Source: Actinobacteria bacterium OK074
Lineage (GTDB): Bacteria; Actinomycetota; Actinomycetes; Streptomycetales; Streptomycetaceae
Reading direction: 5' to 3'
Length of the DNA stretch: 51,359 nt
Assembly: GCA_001298575.1 (NCBI GenBank)
Contig: LJCV01000280.1
Span: forward strand, 1-51,359
Shown here: in pieces, positions 1 through 7,283 of the stretch
Layout: the number at the start of each line of letters is the position of its first letter
How positions within the stretch are numbered: position 1 is the first letter of the stretch
Position numbers and translations under genes: made by a program
The notes under the pieces: generated by a model
Seen by the model: the letters and a program-made list of their open reading frames with translations, nothing else
Database searches by the model: none
What the model was told of the DNA's origin: nothing

Positions 1-416
1 CCCTCGGCCCCGCCCCCCCCCCCCCCACCGCCCTCGCCCACGCCCTGCGCGACTGGGCCCTGGCCGCCCCGCACCGGTACTTCCTCATCTACGGCACCCC
101 CGTCCCCGGCTACCACGCACCCGACGACATCACCGTGATCGCGTCCGAGATCATGGCGACCGTGCTCGACGCGTGCGCCGAACTGCCCGACGGGGACACC
201 CCGTTGACCCCGTTCGACGAGTACCTCGAAGACCACCGGGCATGGGCGGACGGCCACCCCGCCCCGACCCCGGTCCTGCACCGGGCGCTGACCTTCTGGA
301 CCCGCCTGCACGGCGTCGTGTCGCTGGAACTCGCGGGCCACTTCACCGGAATGGAATTCGACCCCGGTCAGCTCTTCGCCGCCGAACTGAACGACCTGAC
401 CATCGGAATTCCGTGA
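1..416 (+). CDS. TetR-family transcriptional regulator, C-terminal part (5' truncated by window)
   Basis: The reading frame is open from base 3 and ends at the TGA of 414-416, leaving about 137 residues of a larger protein. It contains the pattern RYFLIYGTPVPGY near the start, followed by a helical region ending in an LHGVVSLELAGHF-type segment. This is characteristic of the ligand-binding domain of TetR regulators (WHG-type, TetR_C_33). The DNA-binding helix-turn-helix lies left of the window. The target genes cannot be inferred, because the next gene is a separate secreted protein more than 300 bases away. The visible 5' end carries a run of 14 C (13-26) encoding a Pro stretch, a place where sequencing errors are plausible. 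Family call fairly secure; ligand unknown. Confidence 0.8.
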   Translation, partial: LGPAPPPPTALAHALRDWALAAPHRYFLIYGTPVPGYHAPDDITVIASEIMATVLDACAELPDGDTPLTPFDEYLEDHRAWADGHPAPTPVLHRALTFWTRLHGVVSLELAGHFTGMEFDPGQLFAAELNDLTIGIP

Positions 417-754
417 CGTTTTAGCGCACGCAAAAAGCAGCCCAACCCCGCACCCCGAGCACCGGCACAGCCCAACGAAATCTCCTTTTGTTCATCTCTC
501 CCCGCACAACCTTTTCCGGTTGTGATCCACCTCACACAGAAACCCTCAACTCCCGACCAGTTTGGGAGGTTTCAGGATGTGGACAGCCGCAGAAGCCCGG
601 GGTTACATGAAAAAGATTCGAGCAGTTTTCCGACGTGCCGACGCACCCTGTCGCACGGCCGGAAACGGGGGCTGCGCGACAATCCCGCCTGCCCTCACAG
701 CTGCGCGTCAATTCGCTCCGGCCCGCCTGTCCGGAGCCGAAGGTGAGGAGTGCG
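417..754. other. Intergenic region without a recognised gene
   Basis: No convincing coding frame is seen here. A small inverted repeat lies at 505-524 (CACAACC, 6-base loop, GGTTGTG), downstream of the TetR stop and upstream of the secreted-protein gene; it could be a weak terminator or an operator. The stretch presumably holds the promoter of the gene at 755, but no clear -35/-10 pair was identified. Confidence 0.4.
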
Positions 755-1324
755 ATGAAGGCACGTTCCGCAATGCTGGAAATGTCCCACCGGAAAAGAC
801 TCGTCGGCACCGCGCTGGCCGCGACGGCCGCTGCCGCCCTGGCGTGGACCGGGATCGCGGGCGTCGGCGCACCCGCCGCGCACGGCGCCGGAACCGGAGC
901 CGAATCCGGAGCCGGAACCGGGTCGGTCACCGCCGTGGCGGACGCGGCCCCCGGCTACGCGGTCGAGGACTTCGCCTACCCCGGCGCCGCCAAGATCCTC
1001 GCCGAGCAGAACATCGTCCTCAAACGCGGCGACGGCCACATCACCCTCGCCACCTGCGCGAGCGACACCGGCCAACTCGAAGTCTGGGCACGGGACAAGG
1101 ACAAGATCTGCTTCAAGGTCACCGGCAACTCCGGCCGGCTGACCCTCGAAATCCCCTCCGTCTACGCCGTACGCGGCAACGACTACACAACCGCCGTCGA
1201 CATGACCGTCGGCACCGAGGCCAAGAGCTTCGACGTCGCCAAGAACGCCTGGACCCCGGTCGGAGAGAGCGCCGACGAACAAGGCCGCGAATTCATGCTC
1301 GTGGAGATCAGGACCGCCAAGTAG
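755..1324 (+). CDS. Secreted hypothetical protein
   Basis: A 189-aa protein not assigned to a family. ATG 755 is chosen because GGTGAGGAG lies 4 bases upstream; GTG 743 and ATG 773 are in-frame alternatives. Residues 1 to about 44 form a signal peptide: a basic start (SHRKR), a hydrophobic Ala/Leu core, and Ala-x-Ala-like cleavage candidates at APAAHGA. The mature part starts with a Gly/Ala/Ser-rich linker, then a compact domain of about 130 residues with two cysteines (in LATCASD and KICFKV) likely to form a disulfide, and alternating beta-strand-like stretches. The protein is probably exported to the cell surface or medium. It is followed after 62 bases by another secreted-protein gene in the same direction. 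Function unknown. Confidence 0.75.
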   Translation: MKARSAMLEMSHRKRLVGTALAATAAAALAWTGIAGVGAPAAHGAGTGAESGAGTGSVTAVADAAPGYAVEDFAYPGAAKILAEQNIVLKRGDGHITLATCASDTGQLEVWARDKDKICFKVTGNSGRLTLEIPSVYAVRGNDYTTAVDMTVGTEAKSFDVAKNAWTPVGESADEQGREFMLVEIRTAK

Positions 1325-1386
1325 CGGCCGGCAGCGGCAGCCCGACGTACACCGCCCTCCCAGGGTCCCAGCAAAGGATTCCCGCC

Positions 1387-2724
1387 TTGCGTCACGCCAT
1401 GAACGCCATGAACACCATGAACGCCCAGGACACCATGAACGCCCAAGCCACCGGCCGCACCCAAGCCGCCAGCCGCACCCGAAGCGGCAGAAGCGGCCGA
1501 AGCACCGCGAACCCCAGACTCGGCCACACCACTCACCCCCGGCGCACCAGACCCACCAGACCCACCCGCCTCGCCGCCCTCCTGACGACCCTGACCGCTC
1601 TGATCGCCGGCCCCGTCGCGCTGGGCGCCTCCGTCGCGCCCGCGTCCGCCGTGACCGGCCCCGCCGTCACCGACACGAGCTACGGCTACACCGCGCAGCT
1701 CGTCATCGGCGACCACGACCGCGGCTGTTCCGCGGTCCTGGTCGACCCGCAGTGGCTGCTCACCGCGGCGAGCTGTTTCGCCGACGACCCGGCCGTCAGC
1801 CTGGACGTGCCCGCGGGCAAGCCGGCGCTGGCGACCACCGCGACCATCGGCCGCTCCGACCTCACCACCGCCGCGGGGGCGGTGCGCGAGGTGACGGAGC
1901 TGATCCCCCGTACCGACCGCGACGTGGTCCTGGCCCGCCTGAACCGGGCGGTCACCAACGTCACGCCGATCGCGCTGTCCGGCACGGCGGCCACCGCGGG
2001 CGAGGAGCTGAAGTTCGCCGGGTACGGCCGCACCCAGACCGAGTGGGCGCCGCTGAACCTGCACACCGGCACGTTGTCGGTGGACTCGGCCGCCGCCACC
2101 ACGGCCGCCGTCACCGGCGAGGACGGCGTGGCCGCGTGCGCGGGCGACACCGGCGGCCCGGTGGTCCGCACCGTGGACGGCGTGGACCAGCTGGTGGCCC
2201 TCACCAGCCAGTCCTACCAGGGCGGTTGCTTCGGCATCGACGCGACCGTCACCAGCACCGGCGGCATCGACGCCCGCGTCGACGACCTCGCCTCCTGGGT
2301 CGACACCGCCGTCACCACGGCCCGTCCGCTGGCCAACCAGGGGACCGGCCGGTGCCTGGCCGTGCCCGGCGGCAGCACGGAGAACGCCGCCGCCCTCATC
2401 CAGTGGACCTGCACCACCGGCAAGGAACAGCAGTGGCACCTGGAGAAGGTCGCGGGCGGCAACAACGACCGCTACCTCGTCCGCAACGAGAACAGCGGCA
2501 AGTGCCTTGCCATGCCCAGCGCTTCGGTCGCCGACGGCACCCAGGCCATCCAGTGGCCCTGCTCCGGCAACGCCGAGCAGGTCTGGATCCACGACAGCAT
2601 CGACCGGCTGCGCAACCTGAACAGCGACAAGTGCCTCGCCGTCCCGAACTCCTCCACCACGATCGGCACCAAGGTCATCCAGTGGCCGTGCTCGACGAAC
2701 AACGACCAGAAGTGGACCTGGTAG
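1387..2724 (+). CDS. Secreted trypsin-fold (S1-like) protein with C-terminal ricin-B lectin domain, catalytically degenerate
   Basis: TTG 1387 is preferred because AAAGGA lies 8 bases upstream; ATG 1399 is the in-frame alternative. The 445-aa product has a long Arg/Thr-rich n-region and a signal peptide ending near ASVAPASA. A chymotrypsin-fold domain follows to about residue 310, then three ricin-type beta-trefoil repeats, each with a Q-x-W motif (QQW, QVW, QKW), as in carbohydrate-binding modules of secreted Streptomyces enzymes. In the protease domain the usual TAAHC is TAASC (Ser129 replaces the catalytic His), Asp179 is kept in RDVVLARL, and GDSGGP is GDTGGP (Thr255 replaces the Ser). 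The domain is therefore probably a binding or scaffolding pseudo-protease. Similar inactive S1 homologues occur in streptomycetes. A strong hairpin terminator follows. Confidence 0.88.
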   Translation: MRHAMNAMNTMNAQDTMNAQATGRTQAASRTRSGRSGRSTANPRLGHTTHPRRTRPTRPTRLAALLTTLTALIAGPVALGASVAPASAVTGPAVTDTSYGYTAQLVIGDHDRGCSAVLVDPQWLLTAASCFADDPAVSLDVPAGKPALATTATIGRSDLTTAAGAVREVTELIPRTDRDVVLARLNRAVTNVTPIALSGTAATAGEELKFAGYGRTQTEWAPLNLHTGTLSVDSAAATTAAVTGEDGVAACAGDTGGPVVRTVDGVDQLVALTSQSYQGGCFGIDATVTSTGGIDARVDDLASWVDTAVTTARPLANQGTGRCLAVPGGSTENAAALIQWTCTTGKEQQWHLEKVAGGNNDRYLVRNENSGKCLAMPSASVADGTQAIQWPCSGNAEQVWIHDSIDRLRNLNSDKCLAVPNSSTTIGTKVIQWPCSTNNDQKWTW

Positions 2725-2760
2725 TACCACCGGTTGGGAGACGCTGACGGCTTCCGGCCG

Positions 2761-2793
2761 CCTCCCGAAGGACCGGTTGGTTCCTTCGGGAGG
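2761..2793 (+). terminator. Hairpin terminator after the lectin/protease gene
   Basis: A perfect 12-bp inverted repeat (2761-2772 CCTCCCGAAGGA; 2782-2793 TCCTTCGGGAGG) with a 9-base loop, starting 37 bases after the stop codon. A U-tract is weak, as usual in high-GC actinobacteria. Confidence 0.75.
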
Positions 2794-2853
2794 CTCTGGG
2801 CCCGGCAGGCCCGTCAAGGAGGGCGCCGGGAACGGTCCGTCCGGCCTCCGCGG

Positions 2854-2971
2854 GGAGTAGCGTGAGGTCATCGGGAGCATTTCGCGCACCGGCCCCGATG
2901 CCGGTGTCGTTCCCGGAGACCGACGACACCGGGCGACCGCCCCCGCGGAGGCCCGGAGACAGGTTCCCGCG
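2854..2971 (+). promoter_or_regulatory. Leader shared with the second DUF5994 gene (copy 1)
   Basis: The 118 bases before this DUF5994 start resemble the 118 bases before the paralogue at 6028. Shared blocks, in the same order and spacing, include GTA-S-CGTG, TTCGC followed by CCGGCC, GTCGTTCCCGG (2907-2917), GACGA followed by CCGGGC, and GCCCGGAGAC (2951-2960) about 12 bases before ATG. The conservation outside coding sequence suggests a common promoter and/or 5'-UTR element; its nature is inferred only. Confidence 0.5.
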
Positions 2972-3583
2972 ATGCCCGCGACCACCGGCCGTCCCACGCT
3001 GCCACGGGTGGTGCCCTTCAGGGCGCCGACCGCGCGTCTCGCGCTGAAGCCCGCGCACTCCGCTGCCGAGCCCGCCGAACACCCCGCCGTACAACCTGTC
3101 GGCCTGGACGGCGCGTGGTGGCCCCGCTCCCGCGACCTGACGAGTGAACTCACCGATCTGGCGGACGTGTTGGACCCGCTGTGGGGGCGGATCACGCGGA
3201 TCGCCGTCAACCCCCGCAACTGGCCCATCCTTCCGCCGAAGATCCTCGTCAACGGCCATGTGGTGAAGGTCGGTTGGTTCACCGCGGAGCTGGACCCGCA
3301 CCAGATCCTGCTGCTGTCCGCCACCTCCGGCCGCTGGGACCTGCTGGTGGTGCCGCCCGAGACCAACGCCCCCGCTGCCGCCCGCCTGTTGGCCGCCGCG
3401 AGCACGACCACCGGCCCGCCGAGCACCGCGACCGCGCTCATCACGGCGGCGGGCATCGACGCCACCGCCGTCTCGGACACGGCTCCCGCGCCCTACGACA
3501 CCGCCGTGCCGTACGCGGTCGCGGTCGCCGCCGCCCAGCCCGTACGGCCCTGGCGCCGCGGCCTGTCCGTCGCGGGGACGTGA
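2972..3583 (+). CDS. DUF5994 family protein (paralogue 1)
   Basis: This 203-aa protein has the features I associate with DUF5994: LDGAWWPRSRDL (about residue 48), a VLDPLWGRITRIAVNP segment, a GHVVKVGWF segment and a GRWDLLVVPP box. It lacks signal or membrane segments, so it is predicted cytoplasmic. The biochemical role of the family is unknown to me. Two further paralogues lie at 3717-4142 (minus) and 6028-6564 (plus); the latter is the closer relative and shares an upstream leader. The C-terminal 70 residues are Ala/Thr-rich and poorly structured. The stop overlaps the GTG of the next small gene (GTGA), which suggests translational coupling. Expression under stress is a guess from the nearby cold-shock genes. 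Confidence 0.8.
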   Translation: MPATTGRPTLPRVVPFRAPTARLALKPAHSAAEPAEHPAVQPVGLDGAWWPRSRDLTSELTDLADVLDPLWGRITRIAVNPRNWPILPPKILVNGHVVKVGWFTAELDPHQILLLSATSGRWDLLVVPPETNAPAAARLLAAASTTTGPPSTATALITAAGIDATAVSDTAPAPYDTAVPYAVAVAAAQPVRPWRRGLSVAGT

Positions 3584-3726
3584 CCGCCGTGGTCGCCGCA
3601 CTGGCCGTAAGTGCCTTACTGATCCTGACCGTTGCCGCGACCCGGCTGGTCCTGCACCGGTCCGGGGTACGGCAGCAGCCCCGCCGTCCCCCGACGAGGA
3701 CGCCCGGCCGGCCGCCTCAGCCGTGA
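3580..3726 (+). CDS. Small single-span membrane protein, coupled to DUF5994
   Basis: A 48-aa frame starts at GTG 3580, overlapping the previous stop codon as GTGA, the usual layout of translationally coupled genes. Residues 1-20 (VTAVVAALAVSALLILTVAA) are a clear hydrophobic helix; the remainder is basic and Pro-rich (RQQPRRPP), consistent with an N-out/C-in single-pass membrane peptide. Its 3' end overlaps the converging DUF5994 gene at 3717 by 10 bases. No family is recognised. The evidence is coupling plus membrane-helix character; it could still be a chance frame. Confidence 0.5.
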   Translation: MTAVVAALAVSALLILTVAATRLVLHRSGVRQQPRRPPTRTPGRPPQP

Positions 3727-4142
3727 CCGCCCGCCGCACCCGCCGCGGCGGCCATGAGCGGCTCCGCGGCCTCCGCGGTCGTGTCGGGAGGCACGACCAG
3801 CAGGTCCCAGCGTCCTCGCCCGGGGACGAGCAGGACGACGGTGTGCGGGGCGGCCGGGGTGGACACGTCGGCCGCCGACGGGGTCCTGTTCAGCCGGACG
3901 ACCTGGTTGGCGACGAGCATCCGACCGGGCAGCGGAAGCCACATCCGCCCGCTGACCAGGACGCTGTCGACGGTGCCCCAGGCCCGCGGCAACCCCGCCA
4001 GCAGCCGCGGGAGTTCGGCGACCAGGTCGTACGAGCGCGGCCACCACGCCCCGTCGATGCGCCGGGGCACAACGCTGTGCGGGGCCAGCCGCAGCCGGAG
4101 GAGGGGGATGGCGGGAAGCGGTGGGTTCACTGCCGTGACCAT
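3717..4142 (-). CDS. DUF5994 family protein (divergent paralogue 2)
   Basis: This 141-aa protein on the minus strand retains the hallmarks IDGAWWPRSYDL (about residue 28) and GRGRWDLLVVPPDTT (about residues 107-121). The middle is much more diverged than in the other two copies: the VGWF segment is replaced by a NRTPSAAD-like stretch. ATG 4142 has GACAGGA about 6 bases upstream. It lacks the leader shared by the two plus-strand copies, so it may be regulated differently. It converges on and overlaps the small membrane-protein gene by 10 bases. Function unknown; family membership well supported by the two boxes. Confidence 0.78.
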   Translation of the reverse strand: MVTAVNPPLPAIPLLRLRLAPHSVVPRRIDGAWWPRSYDLVAELPRLLAGLPRAWGTVDSVLVSGRMWLPLPGRMLVANQVVRLNRTPSAADVSTPAAPHTVVLLVPGRGRWDLLVVPPDTTAEAAEPLMAAAAGAAGGHG

Positions 4143-4205
4143 GAGGTTCCTGTCAACTGCCGTGCACGGATGAGTGGTTGACGACGGTTGGGGTGCCCCC
4201 GGGCG

Positions 4206-5216
4206 TCAGGCCCGGCGGCGGGTGGCGATCCGGGACGCGGTCGGGCGGCGCACGTCGTACACCCAGCCCAGGCGCTCGAAGAGGTCGATGACGGCGGCGG
4301 ACGGGTCGAGTTGGCCGCGGTCGACGCCGTGGCGGGCACTGGTGGGGTCGGCGTGGTGGAAGTTGTGCCAGCTCTCGCCGAAGGAGAGCAGGGCCAGCGG
4401 CCACAGGTTGGTGGCGCGGTCGTGGCGCCGGGTGCGGAACGGCCGCCCGCCGATCACATGGCAGAGCGAGTTGACGCTCCACGTCACGTGGTGGAGCAGC
4501 GCGATGCGCACAAGTCCCGCCCACAGCAGGGCCGTTACGCCGTACAGCCAGCTGCCGCCGATGGCCCAGCCCAGGCCGAACGGCAGCGCGAGGGTGAGTA
4601 CGCACAGCGCCGGGAAGGCCCGGGAGACGGCGCGCAGGTCGCGGTCGGCCAGCAGGTCGGGGGCGTAACTCTCCGGCGGCGTACGGTCGTTGCGCAGCAG
4701 CCAGCCGATGTGCGCGTGCAGCAGTCCGCGCAACTGGCCGCGCAGGTGCGTGCCGTAGCGGTACGGGGAGTGCGGGTCGCCCGGCTCGTCGGTGAACGCG
4801 TGGTGGCGGCGGTGGGTGGCGACCCAGCCGATGACGTCGCCCTGGAAGCTCATCGAACCGGCCACGGCGAGCGCGACGCGGACGGGGCGCACGGCCCGGT
4901 AGCTGCCGTGGGTGAGCCCGCGGTGGAACCCGACGGTGACGCCGAGTCCCGTGACCGCGTAGAGGACCGCGGCGAGCACGAGGTCGACGGGGTGGACGAG
5001 CCGCCCCCACAGCAGCCAGCCGGCGAGACCCAGCGCGAGGAACGGCAGGACGACGATCGCCGCCGTCACCGACACGTACACCCGGTCCCCGCGCCCGCGC
5101 GCGGGCCGCGGTCCGTCCGGCGGGAAGGGGGACGTGCCGTCGTAGTCCGGTCCCGGTGGACCGGTGGCCGGACCCGTCGTCGTCGGGTGCGGGGAGGTGC
5201 TGGAACCGATCGGCAT
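4206..5216 (-). CDS. Membrane fatty acid (acyl-CoA, delta-9 type) desaturase
   Basis: A 336-aa integral membrane di-iron desaturase. The three histidine boxes are intact: HRGLTH at 98-103, HRRHH at 135-139 and HNFHH at 284-288, with GESWHNFHH as in stearoyl-CoA-type desaturases. Four to five hydrophobic segments surround them (for example 47-70, 76-96, 205-245). ATG 5216 has GAGGAG about 7 bases upstream; the first 45 residues are Pro/Gly-rich and cytosolic. The enzyme introduces a cis double bond into saturated acyl chains using O2 and electrons from a ferredoxin or reductase, adjusting membrane fluidity. No partner reductase gene is adjacent. Proximity to cold-shock genes fits a temperature role, which is inference. 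It is divergent from the gene at 5455. Confidence 0.92.
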   Translation of the reverse strand: MPIGSSTSPHPTTTGPATGPPGPDYDGTSPFPPDGPRPARGRGDRVYVSVTAAIVVLPFLALGLAGWLLWGRLVHPVDLVLAAVLYAVTGLGVTVGFHRGLTHGSYRAVRPVRVALAVAGSMSFQGDVIGWVATHRRHHAFTDEPGDPHSPYRYGTHLRGQLRGLLHAHIGWLLRNDRTPPESYAPDLLADRDLRAVSRAFPALCVLTLALPFGLGWAIGGSWLYGVTALLWAGLVRIALLHHVTWSVNSLCHVIGGRPFRTRRHDRATNLWPLALLSFGESWHNFHHADPTSARHGVDRGQLDPSAAVIDLFERLGWVYDVRRPTASRIATRRRA

Positions 5217-5454
5217 ACGGGACTCCTCGGCCTGATTGCGGATGGCGCGGCCGGGGTCACGGGCTGCCCCTCGGGGGGAACGGTGGTGCGATGCTGGGTA
5301 ATTCGCGGGAACTCGACGAAACAGTCGGATCTCCACCGTACTCCCGCGGCCGCACGTTGACATGAACCAACGGCGGACGTTGACTGGCGGCACGGCGCAG
5401 AGCCATGCCGCTCCGGATCATCCGCGCAGCACGACGCACAGGAAAGCGGCACCG

Positions 5455-5802
5455 ATGATGTACGACCAGTCACGCGCCCAACTGCCCCCGGACCAGTCCG
5501 CGGCCCGCGCCCAGCGCCGCACCTCGGGCCCCGAACCCCTGCTCCCGGCCGCCGAGCGCGACGAGGTCGTCGACCGGCTGCGCCAGGCCATCAACACCTT
5601 CGCCGACACCCCGAAGGAAGCCCTCGAAGAGGCCGAGCGCGCCTTCGACGAGGCCACCGCCCACCTCGCGAACGCCCTCGCCGAGCAGCGCCGCGCCCTC
5701 CGCGACGGCTGGCAGGACCGCGACCCCGAGACCCACCCGGACGAACTCCGCGTCGCACTGCGGCAGTACCGCGAGCTCACCCAGCGGTTGCTGCGCGCGT
5801 AG
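5455..5802 (+). CDS. Small hypothetical cytoplasmic protein, probable coiled coil
   Basis: This 115-aa protein begins at ATG 5455 with AGGAAAG 8 bases upstream; the next codon is also ATG. The first 40 residues are Gln/Pro/Arg-rich. From about 45 to 112 the protein is strongly helical and charged, with heptad-like spacing (ERDEVVDRLRQAINTF, EALEEAERAFDEATAHL, LRVALRQYRELTQRLL), suggesting an alpha-helical hairpin or coiled coil. No signal peptide, membrane segment or catalytic motif is visible, and no family is recognised. It is divergent from the desaturase across about 240 bases that should hold both promoters, and precedes the second DUF5994 leader. Confidence 0.7.
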   Translation: MMYDQSRAQLPPDQSAARAQRRTSGPEPLLPAAERDEVVDRLRQAINTFADTPKEALEEAERAFDEATAHLANALAEQRRALRDGWQDRDPETHPDELRVALRQYRELTQRLLRA

Positions 5803-5911
5803 GACGGCCGCAGGGCACAGGGCATACGGGCGGATCGGCCGCGGACCGCGAAGTCCGCCGGGCGGACCGGCAGGCACGTACGCCGCCGCGGCCCTGTGGA
5901 CGCGGCCCGCG

Positions 5912-6027
5912 GCGTACCGTGGAAGTACCGAGGGCACTTCGCACTCCGGCCGCCACGCCGAGTCGTTCCCGGTGAGAGACGAACCCCGGGCCCGGCCCAG
6001 CGGTCGGCCCGGAGACGGGTCCGCGTC
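5912..6027 (+). promoter_or_regulatory. Leader shared with the first DUF5994 gene (copy 2)
   Basis: Counterpart of 2854-2971. The blocks GTACCGTG (5914-5921), TTCGC then CCGGCC (5938-5952), GTCGTTCCCGG (5962-5972), an AACCCCGGGCCC block and GCCCGGAGAC (6007-6016) keep the order and nearly the spacing seen upstream of the gene at 2972. It could be a stress-sigma promoter followed by a structured 5' UTR. Confidence 0.5.
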
Positions 6028-6564
6028 ATGTCGGCGACCTCATCCCCGCCCGCCCCGACCACCCTGCCCGCCCCGCCCGTCCGGCTCGCGCTGAAGGCCG
6101 GCGGCTCCCGCGGGCTCCTGGACGGCGCCTGGTGGCCCCGCTCCCGCGACCTGCTGAGCGAACTGCCCGCGCTGACGGCCGTGTTGGACCCCCTCTGGGG
6201 CCGCATCACCCGCGTCGCCGTCAACCCGGAGCACTGGCCCGTCATCCCCCACCGGGTCCCCGTGGCCGGGCACGTCGTCAAGGTCGGCTGGTTCACCCCG
6301 GAGATCGACCCGCACAAACTGCTGCTGCTCTCCTACAGCGTCGGCCGCTGGGACCTGTTGGTGGTCCCGCCCGGGACCGGGGCGGCGCGGGCGGCCCGGC
6401 TGATGGCCGCCGCGGCCGCCCCGGACGGGCCGCAGCTGAGCGCGAGCGCGCTCGTCGCCGCGGACAAGGGAGCGGACGGGGCAGCGGACGCCGGAGCCGG
6501 CGAATCCGCAGGGGGCGCGGGCCGCGCCGCGAGCGAGGGCACAAAATCTGTCGTCGCGACATGA
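6028..6564 (+). CDS. DUF5994 family protein (paralogue 3)
   Basis: A 178-aa paralogue of the protein at 2972. It has LDGAWWPRSRDL (about residue 31), LDPLWGRITRVAVNP, GHVVKVGWF and GRWDLLVVPP in the same order, and a Gly/Ala-rich C-terminal tail after about residue 135. ATG 6028 is at the same distance from the conserved leader as in paralogue 1; the nearest SD-like GGAG is about 13 bases upstream, so initiation may rely on the leader. No coupled membrane gene follows here, unlike paralogue 1. It is predicted cytoplasmic, with unknown biochemical role. Its position before the cold-shock gene hints at a stress regulon, but there is no direct evidence for that. Confidence 0.8.
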   Translation: MSATSSPPAPTTLPAPPVRLALKAGGSRGLLDGAWWPRSRDLLSELPALTAVLDPLWGRITRVAVNPEHWPVIPHRVPVAGHVVKVGWFTPEIDPHKLLLLSYSVGRWDLLVVPPGTGAARAARLMAAAAAPDGPQLSASALVAADKGADGAADAGAGESAGGAGRAASEGTKSVVAT

Positions 6565-6766
6565 GAATTGGGCGTGACCCGCGATGAGTATTTCTCGGCC
6601 GACGGGCGGAGGGGAATTGGGAGCGGTGCGTCGGCGATTGCGCCATGCTATTGTTGGGTCCAGTTGCAGTTGTGGTTACCAGAAGGTTTTTCCGGTGGGG
6701 TGATCATCTCGGCGACCCGGAGTTCACACAGAGTGGGCTTCGGTTACACCCCGAAGGAGAATTGAC
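6565..6766 (+). promoter_or_regulatory. AT-richer leader region of the cold-shock gene
   Basis: These 202 bases are noticeably richer in A/T than their surroundings and contain no gene. Cold-shock genes often have long 5' UTRs that fold differently at low temperature, and this stretch is a candidate. The Shine-Dalgarno AAGGAG lies at 6753-6758. No confident -35/-10 pair could be placed. Confidence 0.4.
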
Positions 6767-6970
6767 ATGGCTGCTGGTACCGTGAAGTGGTTCAACGCGG
6801 AAAAGGGCTTCGGCTTCATCGAGCAGGACGGCGGCGGCCCGGACGTCTTCGCCCACTACTCGAACATCGCCGCCCAGGGCTTCCGTGAGCTTCAGGAAGG
6901 CCAGAAGGTGACCTTCGACATCGCGCAGGGCCAGAAGGGCCCGACGGCCGAGAACATCGTTCCCGCCTGA
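6767..6970 (+). CDS. Cold-shock protein (CspA family)
   Basis: A 67-aa single cold-shock domain, the full length of the family. It starts GTVKWFNAEKGFGFI; the RNA-binding motifs RNP1 (KGFGFI) and RNP2 (VFAHY) are intact, and it ends in AENIVPA as streptomycete CspA/ScoF proteins do. It binds single-stranded RNA/DNA through surface aromatics and prevents secondary structure in mRNA. The SD AAGGAG is 8 bases upstream of ATG. It is followed by a strong hairpin terminator and then a DEAD-box helicase gene, a common cold-adaptation pairing in streptomycetes. Confidence 0.95.
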   Translation: MAAGTVKWFNAEKGFGFIEQDGGGPDVFAHYSNIAAQGFRELQEGQKVTFDIAQGQKGPTAENIVPA

Positions 6971-7000
6971 CGCTGACGTCGACAGACGCTTGCTTTAGCA

Positions 7001-7034
7001 GCTGGGGCCCGCACCTTGGGGTGCGGGTCCCAGC
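7001..7034 (+). terminator. Terminator of the cold-shock gene
   Basis: A 15-bp stem (7001-7015 with 7020-7034, one G-U pair) closes a 4-base loop 30 bases after the stop codon. It is a very stable intrinsic terminator and separates the cold-shock gene from the helicase. Confidence 0.85.
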
Positions 7035-7283
7035 TCGCTGCGTTTCGCAGTACCACCCCTTGCGACACCTCTTGCACCACCCTCCGCACCACCCCTTCCC
7101 GACACTCCTCACCGACGCCCCGTCCAGAAACACCAGATTGATTCCGGGGAAATTCATTACCCCTCGCATTCCGCGCTCTCGGATTTCTTCCGTCAGAGCC
7201 CTCGGCTCGTTCTTGCGATTCTCTGCGCTCTCCGTATGCAGCGGGAATTCCTTGATACGTGCCACATCAAGGAAAGGTTGCGC
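7035..7283 (+). promoter_or_regulatory. Helicase upstream region
   Basis: About 250 bases without a gene, with a lower-GC section around 7125-7280. It should carry the helicase promoter and probably a long 5' UTR, as is usual for cold-induced helicase genes. The Shine-Dalgarno AAGGAAAGG lies at 7269-7277. No specific element was resolved. Confidence 0.35.

Noticed and set aside
13..26. Poly-C tract as a phase-variable switch
   Set aside because: It lies at the window edge within a Pro-encoding stretch of a regulator; a sequencing or assembly effect is equally likely and nothing else supports phase variation.
562..1386. Extension of the trypsin-like protein to an ATG at 562
   Set aside because: The extra 275 codons are an Arg-rich shadow of the secreted protein at 755-1324; signal peptide and SD support the start at 1387.
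1183..3480. A 765-codon minus-strand frame covering the lectin/protease and first DUF5994 gene
   Set aside because: Antisense to two genes with clear motifs; composition is Gly/Val/Ala/Arg repeats expected from high-GC codon bias; no domain recognised.
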